DNA from: HGM04593 sp045657945
GTDB taxonomy: Bacteria > Bacteroidota > Bacteroidia > Bacteroidales > Bacteroidaceae
Direction of reading: 5' to 3'
Length of the DNA: 64,000 nt
Assembly: GCA_045657945.1 (NCBI GenBank)
Contig: JAZOUB010000009.1
Coordinates: forward strand, 1 to 64,000
Shown one piece after another: positions 8,968-15,967 of the stretch. Numbering within the stretch: position 1 is the first letter of the stretch; the number at the start of each line of letters is the position of its first letter. Below the pieces are notes generated by a model. The model saw only the letters and a list, made by a program, of their open reading frames with translations. It made no database searches and was not told the DNA's origin. Position numbers and translations under genes: made by a program.

Positions 8968-9102
8968 TTATATTTGGTGGAGGGGAATGATAATCTCTTC
9001 ACGTTGAACAATTTTCAAAACTGTCTCCATCTCCCCCAACGTCTTGATTTGTTTTAACATTTTAATAATTCCCAATATAATATCCAATATAAATTCTTTC
9101 AT
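8968..9102 (-). CDS. Possible 44-aa small protein
   Basis: Frame starts MKEFILDIILGIIKMLKQIK and ends EEIIIPLHQI. The start is amphipathic or hydrophobic, the second half charged. A clean intrinsic terminator follows on the same strand, which supports a real short transcript. I do not recognise the family, and no clear promoter stands upstream. It could equally be the tail of a decayed gene or a terminator-ended small RNA. Confidence 0.35.
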   Translation of the reverse strand: MKEFILDIILGIIKMLKQIKTLGEMETVLKIVQREEIIIPLHQI

Positions 9103-9517
9103 AATTATTATACATTTAAAATGATTATACAACAACTTAATAAAAAATATAATCTGAACTATAAATTGGAGTTCAATTAAAAAAAATGATTCAACAGTAT
9201 CAATGAACGAGATAATCCTATGTTATTTAAATTCAGTGAAGCAAAAAACATACCAATCGTCAAATACTGACAAATATACATACCATATCAGACTTTTTGT
9301 CATTTTCACTCAAATGAGCCCATATTCAGTCTTCGACGAACCTACAAAATAGTATTGAAATCCCCTTATACTTTTCCAGACTATTCACCCACAAAGAAAA
9401 TAAACAAGCAATTATCACGTAATATGCATTTGCCGCAACACTGCTAAACAGGGCCGCGGCTCTTTTAAATGTTTGCTCTTTTTTTGCAATATCGAAAGTA
9501 AACATTTTGGTTTAGCA
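9103..9517. other. AT-rich noncoding stretch
   Basis: No frame, repeat or hairpin that I can support, apart from a weak GAGCC/GGCTC half-hairpin near 9450-9460. Base composition is markedly AT-rich compared with guaA and the hydrogenase genes. Confidence 0.6.
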
Positions 9518-9548
9518 TTTGTTTTCTAAACAAATTTGTTTATATTTG
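9518..9548 (+). promoter_or_regulatory. Promoter and likely autoregulated operator of the toxin-antitoxin pair
   Basis: TTTG (9518-9521), exactly 19 bases, then TATATTTG (9541-9548): a full match to the Bacteroidales promoter. The start codon follows only 4 bases later, so the transcript is nearly leaderless. The spacer and flanks hold small palindromes (TTTAG...CTAAA, CAAATTTG) that could bind the HTH antitoxin. Confidence 0.8.
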
Positions 9549-9552
9549 CAAC

Positions 9553-10074
9553 ATGAAAGATAAAATCGAGATATTAAAAGGAGTGCATCCCGGAGCTTAC
9601 TTGCAAAGAGAACTCAAGAAGCATGGACTTAAAAGCGGACATTTTGCCGAATCCATTGGCGAACATCCGCAAACCATCAGCGCAATCATAAGAGGTCGCA
9701 GAGCTATGAACATTCCGCTTTCACTGCGCATAGAAAACGCTTTAAGATTAGAAGAAGGTCTTCTTATGACGTTGCAAGTACATCACGACATTGCCAACGA
9801 AAAACATCGCTTGTCACAGAGCAATCGCCCTGACATATCAAAGATACGCCCTGCTCTATTTTGGGACACCACACTCGAAAAGATTGATTTCAGTGCACAC
9901 AAACATTATGTTATAAATAGGGTTTTTGAACGCGGCACAGAAGAAGAGATTAAAGAGATTATCCGCTTTTATAGCAGAGAAACAATTCTGTCATCAATTG
10001 ACAGCACTAATGTTTCCCCTTTTGCTGATAATGTAAAGCAAAACCTGAAAATGTATCTTGATTATGAAGGATAA
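9553..10074 (+). CDS. HTH (HigA/XRE-type) antitoxin with a C-terminal DUF6922-like segment
   Basis: Predicted antitoxin and autorepressor paired with the downstream nucleotidyltransferase. Residues ~10-75 form an XRE helix-turn-helix of HigA type (HPGAYLQRELKKHGL, then SIGEHPQTISAIIRGRR). The C-terminal ~60 residues (RPALFWDTTLEKIDF onward) resemble the small domain found in proteins preceding AbiEii-type toxins. At 173 aa it is longer than plain HigA. The stop overlaps the next start by 11 bases, so the pair is translationally coupled. The start follows a perfect promoter. Known antitoxins of AbiEii (AbiEi) are winged-helix proteins; this HTH variant is a different but recurring partner. Confidence 0.82.
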   Translation: MKDKIEILKGVHPGAYLQRELKKHGLKSGHFAESIGEHPQTISAIIRGRRAMNIPLSLRIENALRLEEGLLMTLQVHHDIANEKHRLSQSNRPDISKIRPALFWDTTLEKIDFSAHKHYVINRVFERGTEEEIKEIIRFYSRETILSSIDSTNVSPFADNVKQNLKMYLDYEG

Positions 10075-10723
10075 GAGATTGCAATTCCAAACCGTAAAAC
10101 CAATACTACGTTCATCATTGGAACACCTAATGAGATTAGAGGAGTTTACACCTTTCCGTCTTGTGGGCGGAACATCGCTATCATTGCGATATGGTCATAG
10201 AATGTCGGACGACATAGACCTTTTCACTGATGCTGAATATGGTTCTTTAGATTTTCATCATTTGCAAGATATTCTTAGAAGAGAGTTTCCATATTGTAGC
10301 GGAGATTGTGGAGAGGTTGTAAGTTTTGGAGTTTCGTATCTTGTAGGCAACTCAAAAGAAGATTGTGTTAAACTAGACCTTTTTTATACAGACCCATTCA
10401 TCCGCCCAGTTGAACAATATGGAAATATACGCATTGCAGCAGTTGATGATATTGTGGCAATGAAAATGGATGTACTTCCACGCGGTGGAAGAAAAAAGGA
10501 TTTTTGGGATTTACACCTACTGCACAATCATTATAGTATTGAACAGATGCTTTCATTATATGAAGAACGTTACCCATATGGAGCAACATACGAAGAATGC
10601 ATTAATGGGTTATTGGACTTCTCCATTGCCGACTCAGACCCAGACCCGGTATGTCTCCAAAACAAGTATTGGCAACTGATTAAACTTGATTTTACTGAAT
10701 GGATTGAAAATTTAACCCGATAA
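10064..10723 (+). CDS. AbiEii/AbiGii-family nucleotidyltransferase toxin
   Basis: Predicted nucleotidyltransferase toxin of the type IV-like abortive-infection family, which acts on tRNA or other targets in the cytosol. The minimal NTase signature is visible: GGTS at residues 35-38 and DDIDLF at 49-54, with a downstream FWDLHLL conserved block. 219 aa from the ATG at 10064; a TTG six bases upstream is a poorer start. It overlaps the antitoxin gene by 11 bases. The UAA stop is followed, in the same frame, by 39 codons of a recombinase-type HTH (next entry). AT-rich and within the island, consistent with horizontal acquisition and phage defence. Confidence 0.85.
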   Translation: MKDKRLQFQTVKPILRSSLEHLMRLEEFTPFRLVGGTSLSLRYGHRMSDDIDLFTDAEYGSLDFHHLQDILRREFPYCSGDCGEVVSFGVSYLVGNSKEDCVKLDLFYTDPFIRPVEQYGNIRIAAVDDIVAMKMDVLPRGGRKKDFWDLHLLHNHYSIEQMLSLYEERYPYGATYEECINGLLDFSIADSDPDPVCLQNKYWQLIKLDFTEWIENLTR

Positions 10724-10843
10724 GAGGAATACAAAGAGGTTATTTCATTCTTGAAGCGTGGTTACTCTGTAAGAAACACAGCGACACTCGCAAATGTAAG
10801 CGTTAGCACAGTACAGAGGGTAAAGAGAGAGTTTGGTATTTAA
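10724..10843 (+). pseudogene. Fragment of a site-specific recombinase or transposase HTH
   Basis: Thirty-nine codons without a start, read in the frame directly after the toxin stop: EEYKEVISFLKRGYSVRNTA, then a second helix VSVSTVQRVKREFGI and a stop. This is the C-terminal resolvase-type helix-turn-helix found in serine recombinases and some transposases. The catalytic part is absent. It probably marks the end of a deleted mobile element; stop-codon read-through would fuse it to the toxin, but that is speculation. Confidence 0.7.
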
Positions 10844-10865
10844 TTTCAAAGCATATTTCATTCAT

Positions 10866-10905
10866 AAGTTATTGCTCCCGGCTTCGCCAGGAGCAATAAC
10901 TTTGT
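10866..10905 (+). terminator. Terminator after the toxin-antitoxin operon
   Basis: AAGTTATTGCTCC paired with GGAGCAATAACTT around a short loop; the 3' side is followed by T-rich sequence. Confidence 0.75.
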
Positions 10906-10968
10906 TTATATACAATCAAATTTATCTCATATTTTAGAGAATACTTTAAATTTATGGCTATATTTGCA

Positions 10969-11161
10969 GTGTATTCGGGCAACCAAATACAAGACATTTG
11001 AAATACTTGCTCAATGTCATCAGAATCACCACCTCGAAATGAACACGAGCAAAAACGAACCTACTATTGGCAATCTGCGTATATAATACGTAGAGCGCCC
11101 TATTAGTAGGTGGGCTTGTGGTGAGCCTTGATGACGTATAGCGGTAGCTCTACGTTTTTTT
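10969..11161 (+). ncRNA. Structured RNA, copy 1 (pseudoknotted, unknown family)
   Basis: Begins after TATATTTG at 10959-10966. Hairpin P1 is 10971-10978/10983-10990. A long closing helix pairs 11016-11022 (GTCATCA) with 11129-11135 (TGATGAC), and 11026-11032 (TCACCAC) with 11118-11124 (GTGGTGA). Inside lie a CTCG/CGAG hairpin and P3 (11060-11066/11104-11110). The loop of P3 (ACGTAGAGC, 11088-11096) is fully complementary to GCTCTACGT at 11147-11155, just before a T-run, giving a 9-bp pseudoknot. Copy 2 at 13561-13757 keeps the layout with changed pairs. It sits 54 bases before a lipoprotein gene, so it is either a cis leader or an independent RNA. Confidence 0.75.
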
Positions 11162-11214
11162 ATTGCTATCGCCATACCCAAGGCAATATTGCAATAACTA
11201 TAAATTTACAAGGT

Positions 11215-11946
11215 ATGAAAAAAATGTTTTCTTTGATGTTGGTAATAACATCAATTTTATGCTTTACAGCGTGTTCTGGTGAGAATGAAGAAGAACGCCC
11301 CAATATTCCTACAAGTCGTTATATGAAAGTTGGAGAGAGTTTCAACTTGGGATATCAAAGCAATTGGGTGTCTTCCAACACATTTGCTGCAACAGTTGAC
11401 AATATGGGTGTAATTACAGCAGTTAGAAAAGGAACTGCAAATATCTATTCAACAAGTAAAGATTTATCTTGTTACATATCAGTATCGCCATCATACACAT
11501 TATACAATGAGCCAATAACAGATTGGGGGCTTAGCAAAAGTAGCATTAAAAGCAGAAAGGGAACACCCGATAATGAAACATCAACTGTATTTACATACAA
11601 TACAAGCAGCACAATAACACCTATTGAAATGTATCTCTTTGAAGACAATCAATTAGCAGCATCTGCAATTGTCGTAAAAACATCATACACAGATGAACTT
11701 GTAGAACACTTATTACAACGTTTCAAACCTGCGACAGTTGATATCGAAAATTATCGACTATATTTTATAGACGCAGAAACAATCAGTGAAACAGAAACTG
11801 CCGTTGTTGCACAATTATATAACACCTCATACTGGCTTGTTATGTATAGCGAATACACTAGTACACGAAGTGTAACGAATAATACAGAGTTATTTGACAC
11901 AATGATTTCAGAACTTAAGTCTCAAGATTTCGACACCAGTCTTTGA
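11215..11946 (+). CDS. Lipoprotein with Big_2-like domain, function unknown
   Basis: Predicted outer-surface or periplasmic lipoprotein. Signal peptide MKKMFSLMLVITSILCF ends in the lipobox FTAC. Residues ~35-95 (YMKVGESFNLGY...GVITAVRKGTANIY) match a bacterial Ig-like group 2 fold. The remainder is not recognised. 243 aa from the ATG at 11215; upstream in-frame codons overlap the structured RNA and would bury the signal peptide. AT-rich like its neighbours. It follows structured RNA copy 1. Confidence 0.7.
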   Translation: MKKMFSLMLVITSILCFTACSGENEEERPNIPTSRYMKVGESFNLGYQSNWVSSNTFAATVDNMGVITAVRKGTANIYSTSKDLSCYISVSPSYTLYNEPITDWGLSKSSIKSRKGTPDNETSTVFTYNTSSTITPIEMYLFEDNQLAASAIVVKTSYTDELVEHLLQRFKPATVDIENYRLYFIDAETISETETAVVAQLYNTSYWLVMYSEYTSTRSVTNNTELFDTMISELKSQDFDTSL

Positions 11947-12043
11947 CACCAGTTCGCTAAATTAAGGACAAGAATTTATGTTAAAGTATTGATAATAAAG
12001 TTAAAATATTTAGCAATAAATTAACAGTTCTAATCGAGTGGGA

Positions 12044-12085
12044 GTAACAAAAAATGGAACCTGTATCGGTTCCATTTTTTGTTAC
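12044..12085. terminator. Bidirectional terminator (copy of the guaA terminator)
   Basis: 18-bp inverted repeat with an AATGGAACC/GGTTCCATT core, A-run and T-run. Confidence 0.8.
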
Positions 12086-12210
12086 TCCTTCCGAGGGCTT
12101 CAATGAGTAATAGTCACGCGCAGCACGGTGTAGTCGTGCCCGCGTGGGATACGGTTGCCACAGGCAACATTGAAGCCCTCAATGGGAGTTGCCCCAAAGG
12201 GCAAACATTA

Positions 12211-12239
12211 AAAAAAAAGAGCCGCGAGGCTCTTTTTTT
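12211..12239 (+). terminator. Rho-independent terminator
   Basis: AAAGAGCC-GCGA-GGCTCTTT with long flanking A and T runs. Confidence 0.8.
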
Positions 12240-12259
12240 ATTTATTCCCATCGAGCCAA

Positions 12260-12375
12260 TCGCAGAGCCATAGGTCACGCGCAGTGTAAATCTCCCTCCC
12301 CCTTCGGGTACTCCCTCTTCATCAAGAGGGAGAGTTGTCGTGCCCGCGTGGGATACGGTTGCCGTAGGTAACAAG
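12260..12375. repeat. Partial copy of the palindromic element
   Basis: Carries the conserved inner halves (GGTCACGCGCAG near 12274 and GTCGTGCCCGCGTGGGATAC near 12339) separated by a CTCCCT...AGGGAG hairpin. The outer arms are not clearly paired. Confidence 0.5.
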
Positions 12376-12406
12376 ATATAGAGTCAATTATCGCAAAGCG
12401 ATGATA

Positions 12407-12522
12407 GAAAACATCCATAAGTAATAGTCACGCGTAGCACGGGGAAAAGTCGTGCCGCGTGGGTTACGTTTATTGAAGATAATATGGATGTTTTCAATGG
12501 GAGAACCACAGAGTGGCTAGGA
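12407..12522. repeat. Palindromic element copy with a different, still perfect outer stem
   Basis: Outer arms GAAAACATCCAT (12407-12418) and ATGGATGTTTTC (12484-12495) pair perfectly but differ in sequence from the GAGGGCTTCAATG arms of the other copies, while the inner block (AGTAATAGTCACGCG...GTCGTGCC.GCGTGGG) is conserved. The 3' hairpin also changes, to ACCAC/GTGG. Preserved pairing with changed bases suggests an element active as folded RNA or single-stranded DNA. Confidence 0.65.
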
Positions 12523-12530
12523 CACCTCAC

Positions 12531-12567
12531 AAATTAACCGGAAAGAAAAAGACTTTTCGGTTAATTT
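12531..12567. terminator. Terminator hairpin
   Basis: AAATTAACCG paired with CGGTTAATTT. The same design recurs at 13499-13530. Confidence 0.65.
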
Positions 12568-12596
12568 CGTTTTGTATAAACTTTAACATATCTTCG
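12566..12596 (+). promoter_or_regulatory. Promoter of the small lipoprotein gene
   Basis: TTCG (12566-12569), 19 bases, TATCTTCG (12589-12596). The 60-base block of terminator plus promoter is homologous to the one before structured RNA copy 2 (13499-13559). Confidence 0.6.
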
Positions 12597-12640
12597 CGAT
12601 GTTTTAGGAGACAAAATATTCAATTTAAAGATCACGTACT

Positions 12641-13024
12641 ATGAAAAAAGTATTATCAATGCTAATTTGCGTTTTGTGCCTCTCTTCTTGCGGTACTTTA
12701 TTCACGCCAAGCAGGCAAGCAATAACATTCGTAGGAATACCCGAAACCAAAATCTTCGACAATGGGAAAAAACTCGGTGAAATAAAAGAAGATGGAACTA
12801 CTACTATTAAAGTAAGGAAAAAGCTTTACAATAAAACTTTAATCGCCAAAAGGAGAGGATACAAGAACACTCCTATTATACTTGAAGCGACATTGAACCC
12901 TGTATCTATCATCAACCTCACAAATGTATTTGCATGGATTATTGATCTGGGCACTGGCAAATGCTGCAAATGGGACAGCGATATTATTGAGATTGAAATG
13001 GAAAGAGCCAATACTTGGAAATAA
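12641..13024 (+). CDS. Small lipoprotein, PEGA-like
   Basis: 127 aa with signal peptide MKKVLSMLICVLCLSSCG (lipobox SSCG). The body (PETKIFDNGKKLGEI, then TTIKVRKKLYNKTLIAKRRG) has the look of a PEGA-type beta domain found in envelope lipoproteins; the tail WIIDLGTGKCCKWDS resembles the conserved end of such Bacteroidales proteins. Exact role unknown. Monocistronic between a promoter at 12566 and the next gene 24 bases on. Confidence 0.65.
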   Translation: MKKVLSMLICVLCLSSCGTLFTPSRQAITFVGIPETKIFDNGKKLGEIKEDGTTTIKVRKKLYNKTLIAKRRGYKNTPIILEATLNPVSIINLTNVFAWIIDLGTGKCCKWDSDIIEIEMERANTWK

Positions 13025-13048
13025 TTCAATTGTAAGAAGCACAGACAT

Positions 13049-13453
13049 ATGGAGATCACAATCGAGAAACTGAAAGAAAAAATCAGTTGGTACTGCAACC
13101 GTTTCCAATTGGATTTACAGTCAAGTGAAATTTATGCATTGTATCCACAAGGCAACGAGTATGGGTGGCCGGCAGAATACCCGAACAGCCGGCATGCCGG
13201 CATATACGCTATGTTAGACAAAAACAAGAATGTCATTTACATTGGCAAAAGCAACAACATTGGGTACAGGATGTCCAGCTACTTTGCCTATGACGAAAAC
13301 AAAGGATGCAAATTAAAGGATTCCAGAGTTGAAGGGGTTGCATACATTATTACCTTTGCTACAAAAGGTAATGAAAAATATGCATGTTCATCATTAGAGG
13401 AATTTCTGATTTCGGAATTATCCCCTCAATGCAATACAATAGGAGTCTATTAG
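13049..13453 (+). CDS. GIY-YIG domain protein
   Basis: 134-aa predicted endonuclease-superfamily protein. GIY is at residues 51-53 and YIG at 64-66, with the catalytic Arg at ~74 (GYRMSSYF) and a Glu in SLEEFLI at ~116-118, so the active-site set is complete. No extra DNA-binding module is seen. Such stand-alone GIY-YIG proteins occur in mobile islands; the substrate is unknown. It follows the lipoprotein gene by 24 bases and may share its promoter. Confidence 0.8.
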   Translation: MEITIEKLKEKISWYCNRFQLDLQSSEIYALYPQGNEYGWPAEYPNSRHAGIYAMLDKNKNVIYIGKSNNIGYRMSSYFAYDENKGCKLKDSRVEGVAYIITFATKGNEKYACSSLEEFLISELSPQCNTIGVY

Positions 13454-13498
13454 AAGCGACAACTGTAGAGGTTATGAATAGGAATGGATCAGAGCAGC

Positions 13499-13530
13499 AA
13501 ATTAACCAAGGATTTTCCTTCGGTTAATTT
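13499..13530. terminator. Terminator hairpin after the GIY-YIG gene
   Basis: AAATTAACC pairs with GGTTAATTT, followed by TGTTCTTT. Confidence 0.6.
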
Positions 13531-13559
13531 TGTTCTTTACAAACTTTAGCCTATCTTCG
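13529..13559 (+). promoter_or_regulatory. Promoter of structured RNA copy 2
   Basis: TTTG (13529-13532), 19 bases, TATCTTCG (13552-13559). It directly precedes the first hairpin of the RNA. Confidence 0.7.
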
Positions 13560-13560
13560 C

Positions 13561-13757
13561 AATGTATTCGGGGCTGCCGAATACAAGACATTTTACATAA
13601 TTAGCTCAGTCGCCTCTGAATCACCACCTCGGAAAATGAACGAGCAATATATTACAATCGTTGAGAGTTTGCGCACAAGCGCGGGCTTTCTCATAGATTG
13701 TAATGGTTTGTGGTGAACCAGGAGGCGTATGACGAGGGTCTGCGCTTTTCTTTTTTA
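13561..13757 (+). ncRNA. Structured RNA, copy 2 (pseudoknotted, unknown family)
   Basis: Homologue of 10969-11161. P1 13564-13571/13577-13584 (GTATTCGG/CCGAATAC) is now perfect. Closing helix CGCCTC (13611-13616) pairs with GAGGCG (13722-13727), compensating for the changed bases; TCACCAC/GTGGTGA is conserved. CTCG/CGAG hairpin kept. P3 is ATTACAATC/GATTGTAAT (13651-13659/13696-13704). The P3 loop AAGCGCGGGC (13677-13686) can form 10 pairs, two of them wobble, with GTCTGCGCTT (13738-13747) just before a T-run. Conserved single-strand text includes GAATCACCACCTCG and GAGCAA. I do not recognise the family. Confidence 0.77.
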
Positions 13758-13817
13758 TAGTCTTGCGCGGCTTTTATGGAACAACAACTAATGTTTAACA
13801 ATAAAAAGCCAAGAATT

Positions 13818-14366
13818 ATGAAAAATATCTCACAAAAAACAGTCTCAATTCTAATCAGTTGCGTACTTATTCTCTTATATATCTACATTAAGACAGAGAA
13901 GAATGAGAAGAATGAAGTATATGACCAAAAGCCAAAGGAATTAAACACTCTCAAAGAGAGCTATTGCTATGCAAGTGAAGAAGAAAAAGAATTTGCAATC
14001 GCATACAAGAATGGTTTTATAGAAAGATGCGAAAAGTTCAGTAAAGAAACGCCTACAAAAATTGGGAATTATTTGATTCTCAAAAGTATTAAAATTACTG
14101 ACCAACTAATCACTTTCTCATACCAAGTTGAATTCGACAAATCGAAAATAAGCGAAAGCAAATGGAACGATTTAATAACCAATTCCAAAGAAAGCACAAA
14201 AAGCGAAATATTTTCTTGCACTAAAGAAATTTTGGCAGAGTACAACATATCACTCTCCAAAGTTTTTGAATTGGCTGAGATAAAATTGGAATATATCTTT
14301 TTCGATACGAACGATGATTTAATCGCAACTTTTCAATTGGACTACATTGATTTTTACGGAATGTAA
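13818..14366 (+). CDS. Membrane-anchored protein of unknown function
   Basis: 182 aa from ATG 13818, starting MKNISQKTVSILISCVLILL, a single N-terminal transmembrane anchor with a short cytosolic end. The rest is a charged soluble domain, very rich in Lys and Glu (EKNEKNEVYDQKPKE), with no motif I recognise. An ATG at 13776 would add 14 polar residues and begin inside the tail of the structured RNA region. AT-rich; last gene of the island before hydG, which lies on the opposite strand. Confidence 0.6.
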   Translation: MKNISQKTVSILISCVLILLYIYIKTEKNEKNEVYDQKPKELNTLKESYCYASEEEKEFAIAYKNGFIERCEKFSKETPTKIGNYLILKSIKITDQLITFSYQVEFDKSKISESKWNDLITNSKESTKSEIFSCTKEILAEYNISLSKVFELAEIKLEYIFFDTNDDLIATFQLDYIDFYGM

Positions 14367-14376
14367 GTTTACATTT

Positions 14377-15795
14377 TCAAAACCTGAAATCCCTTTCGCC
14401 GTTGTCTATGCGCTCCAAGTATTCGGTTGCTTTTGCGCGGGCACGGTCATTGGGGACAGTCTCGAGCAGGCGTTTTATCATTGCCTCACCTTTGGCGCGT
14501 GTTGCAGGCGATGAATAGTCGCGTATGTACTCCTTCAATGTCAGGAGCGCGTTAGGAAGGCAGCAGTTTGATATTTGTCCGTTCTTCAGGAGTGTCATGA
14601 AGCGGTCACCGGTGCGGCCTTCGCGGTAGCAGGCGGTGCAGAAACTGGGGATGTGATCGAGGTCAAGCAACCACCCTACCACCTCGTCGAGTGTGCGATG
14701 GTCGGCAATGTCGAACTGTGCCGAGTTCTCGTCGGGTGTCTCCGCGGCAACATACCCACCAACGCTTGTGCGCGAGCCACCGCTTATCTGCGAAACACCC
14801 AGTTGCAGCAGGCGTTCGCGGCTACGGGCACTCTCGCGTGTGGAGATTATCATTCCGGTATATGGCACAGCGATGCGCGTGATTGCCACTATCTTGTAGA
14901 AGATGTCATCGGGCACGGCATTCTCAAAATCGGCAGTGTCAACATCGTCGGCCTTGCACAGGCGAGGAACGCTTATGGTGTGAGGCCCCACCCCATATGT
15001 AGCCTCAAGATGCTCGGCATGCATGAGCAGGCCGACAAAATCGTAGCGATAGGTCTCGAGCCCGAAGAGTACTCCGATTCCAACATCGTCTATGCCGCCC
15101 TGCATGGCGCGATCCATTGCCTCTGTGTGCCAGGCGTAGTCCTTCTTTGGCCCCGTGGGATGCAACGCTTCGTAGTTTGCCTTGTTGTATGTCTCCTGGA
15201 AAAGTATATAGGTTCCAATGCCGGCATCGCGCAGGCGACGGTAGTTCTCGACAGTCGTTGCCGCAATGTTCACATTCACGCGGCGTATTGCCCCGTTGCG
15301 GTGCTTAATACTGTAGATGGTATTGATGCTTTCGATGATGTATTCAATGGGGTTCATGAGCGGATGCTCGCCGGTCTCAAGGGCAAGTCGCTTGTGTCCC
15401 ATATCCTGCAGTGCTATCACCTCGGCACGGATTTCCTCCTGCGTGAGTTTCTTGCGGCGTATGCTCTTGTTCTTTGCATGATAGGGACAATAGACGCAAC
15501 CGTTAACGCAGTAGTTAGAAAGATACAACGGCGCGAACATCACTATGCGGTTGCCATAGAAACGATGCTTTATTTCATTTGCAAGAGCATATATCTGCTG
15601 CACCACGGCAGGGTCGTTACACTCGAGCAGCAAGGCTGCCTCGCGGTGGGTTATTCCCTTGAAGCCACGCGCTTTGTCGAGCACAGCCTGCACAAGTTCC
15701 ATGTTGCCGCTGTTCTCGCGTGCATACTGCATTGTAGCGCGTATCTCGCTATCGCAGATGAATTCGGTTGCTATTTTCGATTTCGGGTTATACAT
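14377..15795 (-). CDS. hydG: [FeFe]-hydrogenase maturase HydG (tyrosine lyase)
   Basis: Radical SAM enzyme that cleaves tyrosine to make the CO and cyanide ligands of the hydrogenase H-cluster. The radical SAM CX3CX2C motif is C96-VNG-C100-VY-C103. The C-terminal auxiliary cluster motif CTAC...NCC is present, which separates HydG from the thiamine enzyme ThiH. 472 aa, the family length, starting MYNPKSKIATEF as in other HydG proteins; an upstream ATG at 15843 would add 16 unsupported residues. It lies downstream of hydE on the same strand and convergent to the island. hydF is not in the window. Confidence 0.96.
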   Translation of the reverse strand: MYNPKSKIATEFICDSEIRATMQYARENSGNMELVQAVLDKARGFKGITHREAALLLECNDPAVVQQIYALANEIKHRFYGNRIVMFAPLYLSNYCVNGCVYCPYHAKNKSIRRKKLTQEEIRAEVIALQDMGHKRLALETGEHPLMNPIEYIIESINTIYSIKHRNGAIRRVNVNIAATTVENYRRLRDAGIGTYILFQETYNKANYEALHPTGPKKDYAWHTEAMDRAMQGGIDDVGIGVLFGLETYRYDFVGLLMHAEHLEATYGVGPHTISVPRLCKADDVDTADFENAVPDDIFYKIVAITRIAVPYTGMIISTRESARSRERLLQLGVSQISGGSRTSVGGYVAAETPDENSAQFDIADHRTLDEVVGWLLDLDHIPSFCTACYREGRTGDRFMTLLKNGQISNCCLPNALLTLKEYIRDYSSPATRAKGEAMIKRLLETVPNDRARAKATEYLERIDNGERDFRF

Positions 15796-15967
15796 TTTCT
15801 TTATATTATCAAGTCCATCTTTTTTTGCCCTTTGGGCATTCAATCATACTACTAACAATGTCCCCAAAGCCCTGAAGGCCTTAAAGGCAAGCAACACCAC
15901 GCCTAGCAGAGGCCAGACATAGATAAGCACCACGAGTTTTCAGTTTTCAGTTTTCACATTTAACCTT

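Larger units (their letters stand above)
12036..12240. repeat. Right copy of the guaA-end direct repeat
   Basis: Begins with GAGTGGGAGTAACAAAAAA, identical to the last guaA codons plus flank, then a GGAACC/GGTTCC terminator (12044-12085), the palindromic element (arms 12093-12105 and 12168-12180, identical to the left copy), the TTGCCCC/GGGCAA hairpin and an AAAGAGCC/GGCTCTTT terminator. It lies ~3.5 kb from the left copy with the toxin-antitoxin genes between. The preceding codon is ATC rather than ATT, so the two ends have diverged slightly. Confidence 0.75.

Noticed and set aside
8796..9011. 71-aa minus-strand frame
   Set aside because: It spans a terminator and palindromic repeats; the shorter frame ending before the terminator is a better candidate.
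10969..11161. Retron or tmRNA/6S identity for the structured RNA
   Set aside because: No reverse transcriptase is nearby, no tRNA-like ends or CCA are present, and the layout does not fit a 6S rod; left as unknown family.
8541..12240. Insertion sequence between the guaA-end repeats
   Set aside because: No transposase frame or terminal inverted repeats are seen; only a recombinase HTH fragment remains.
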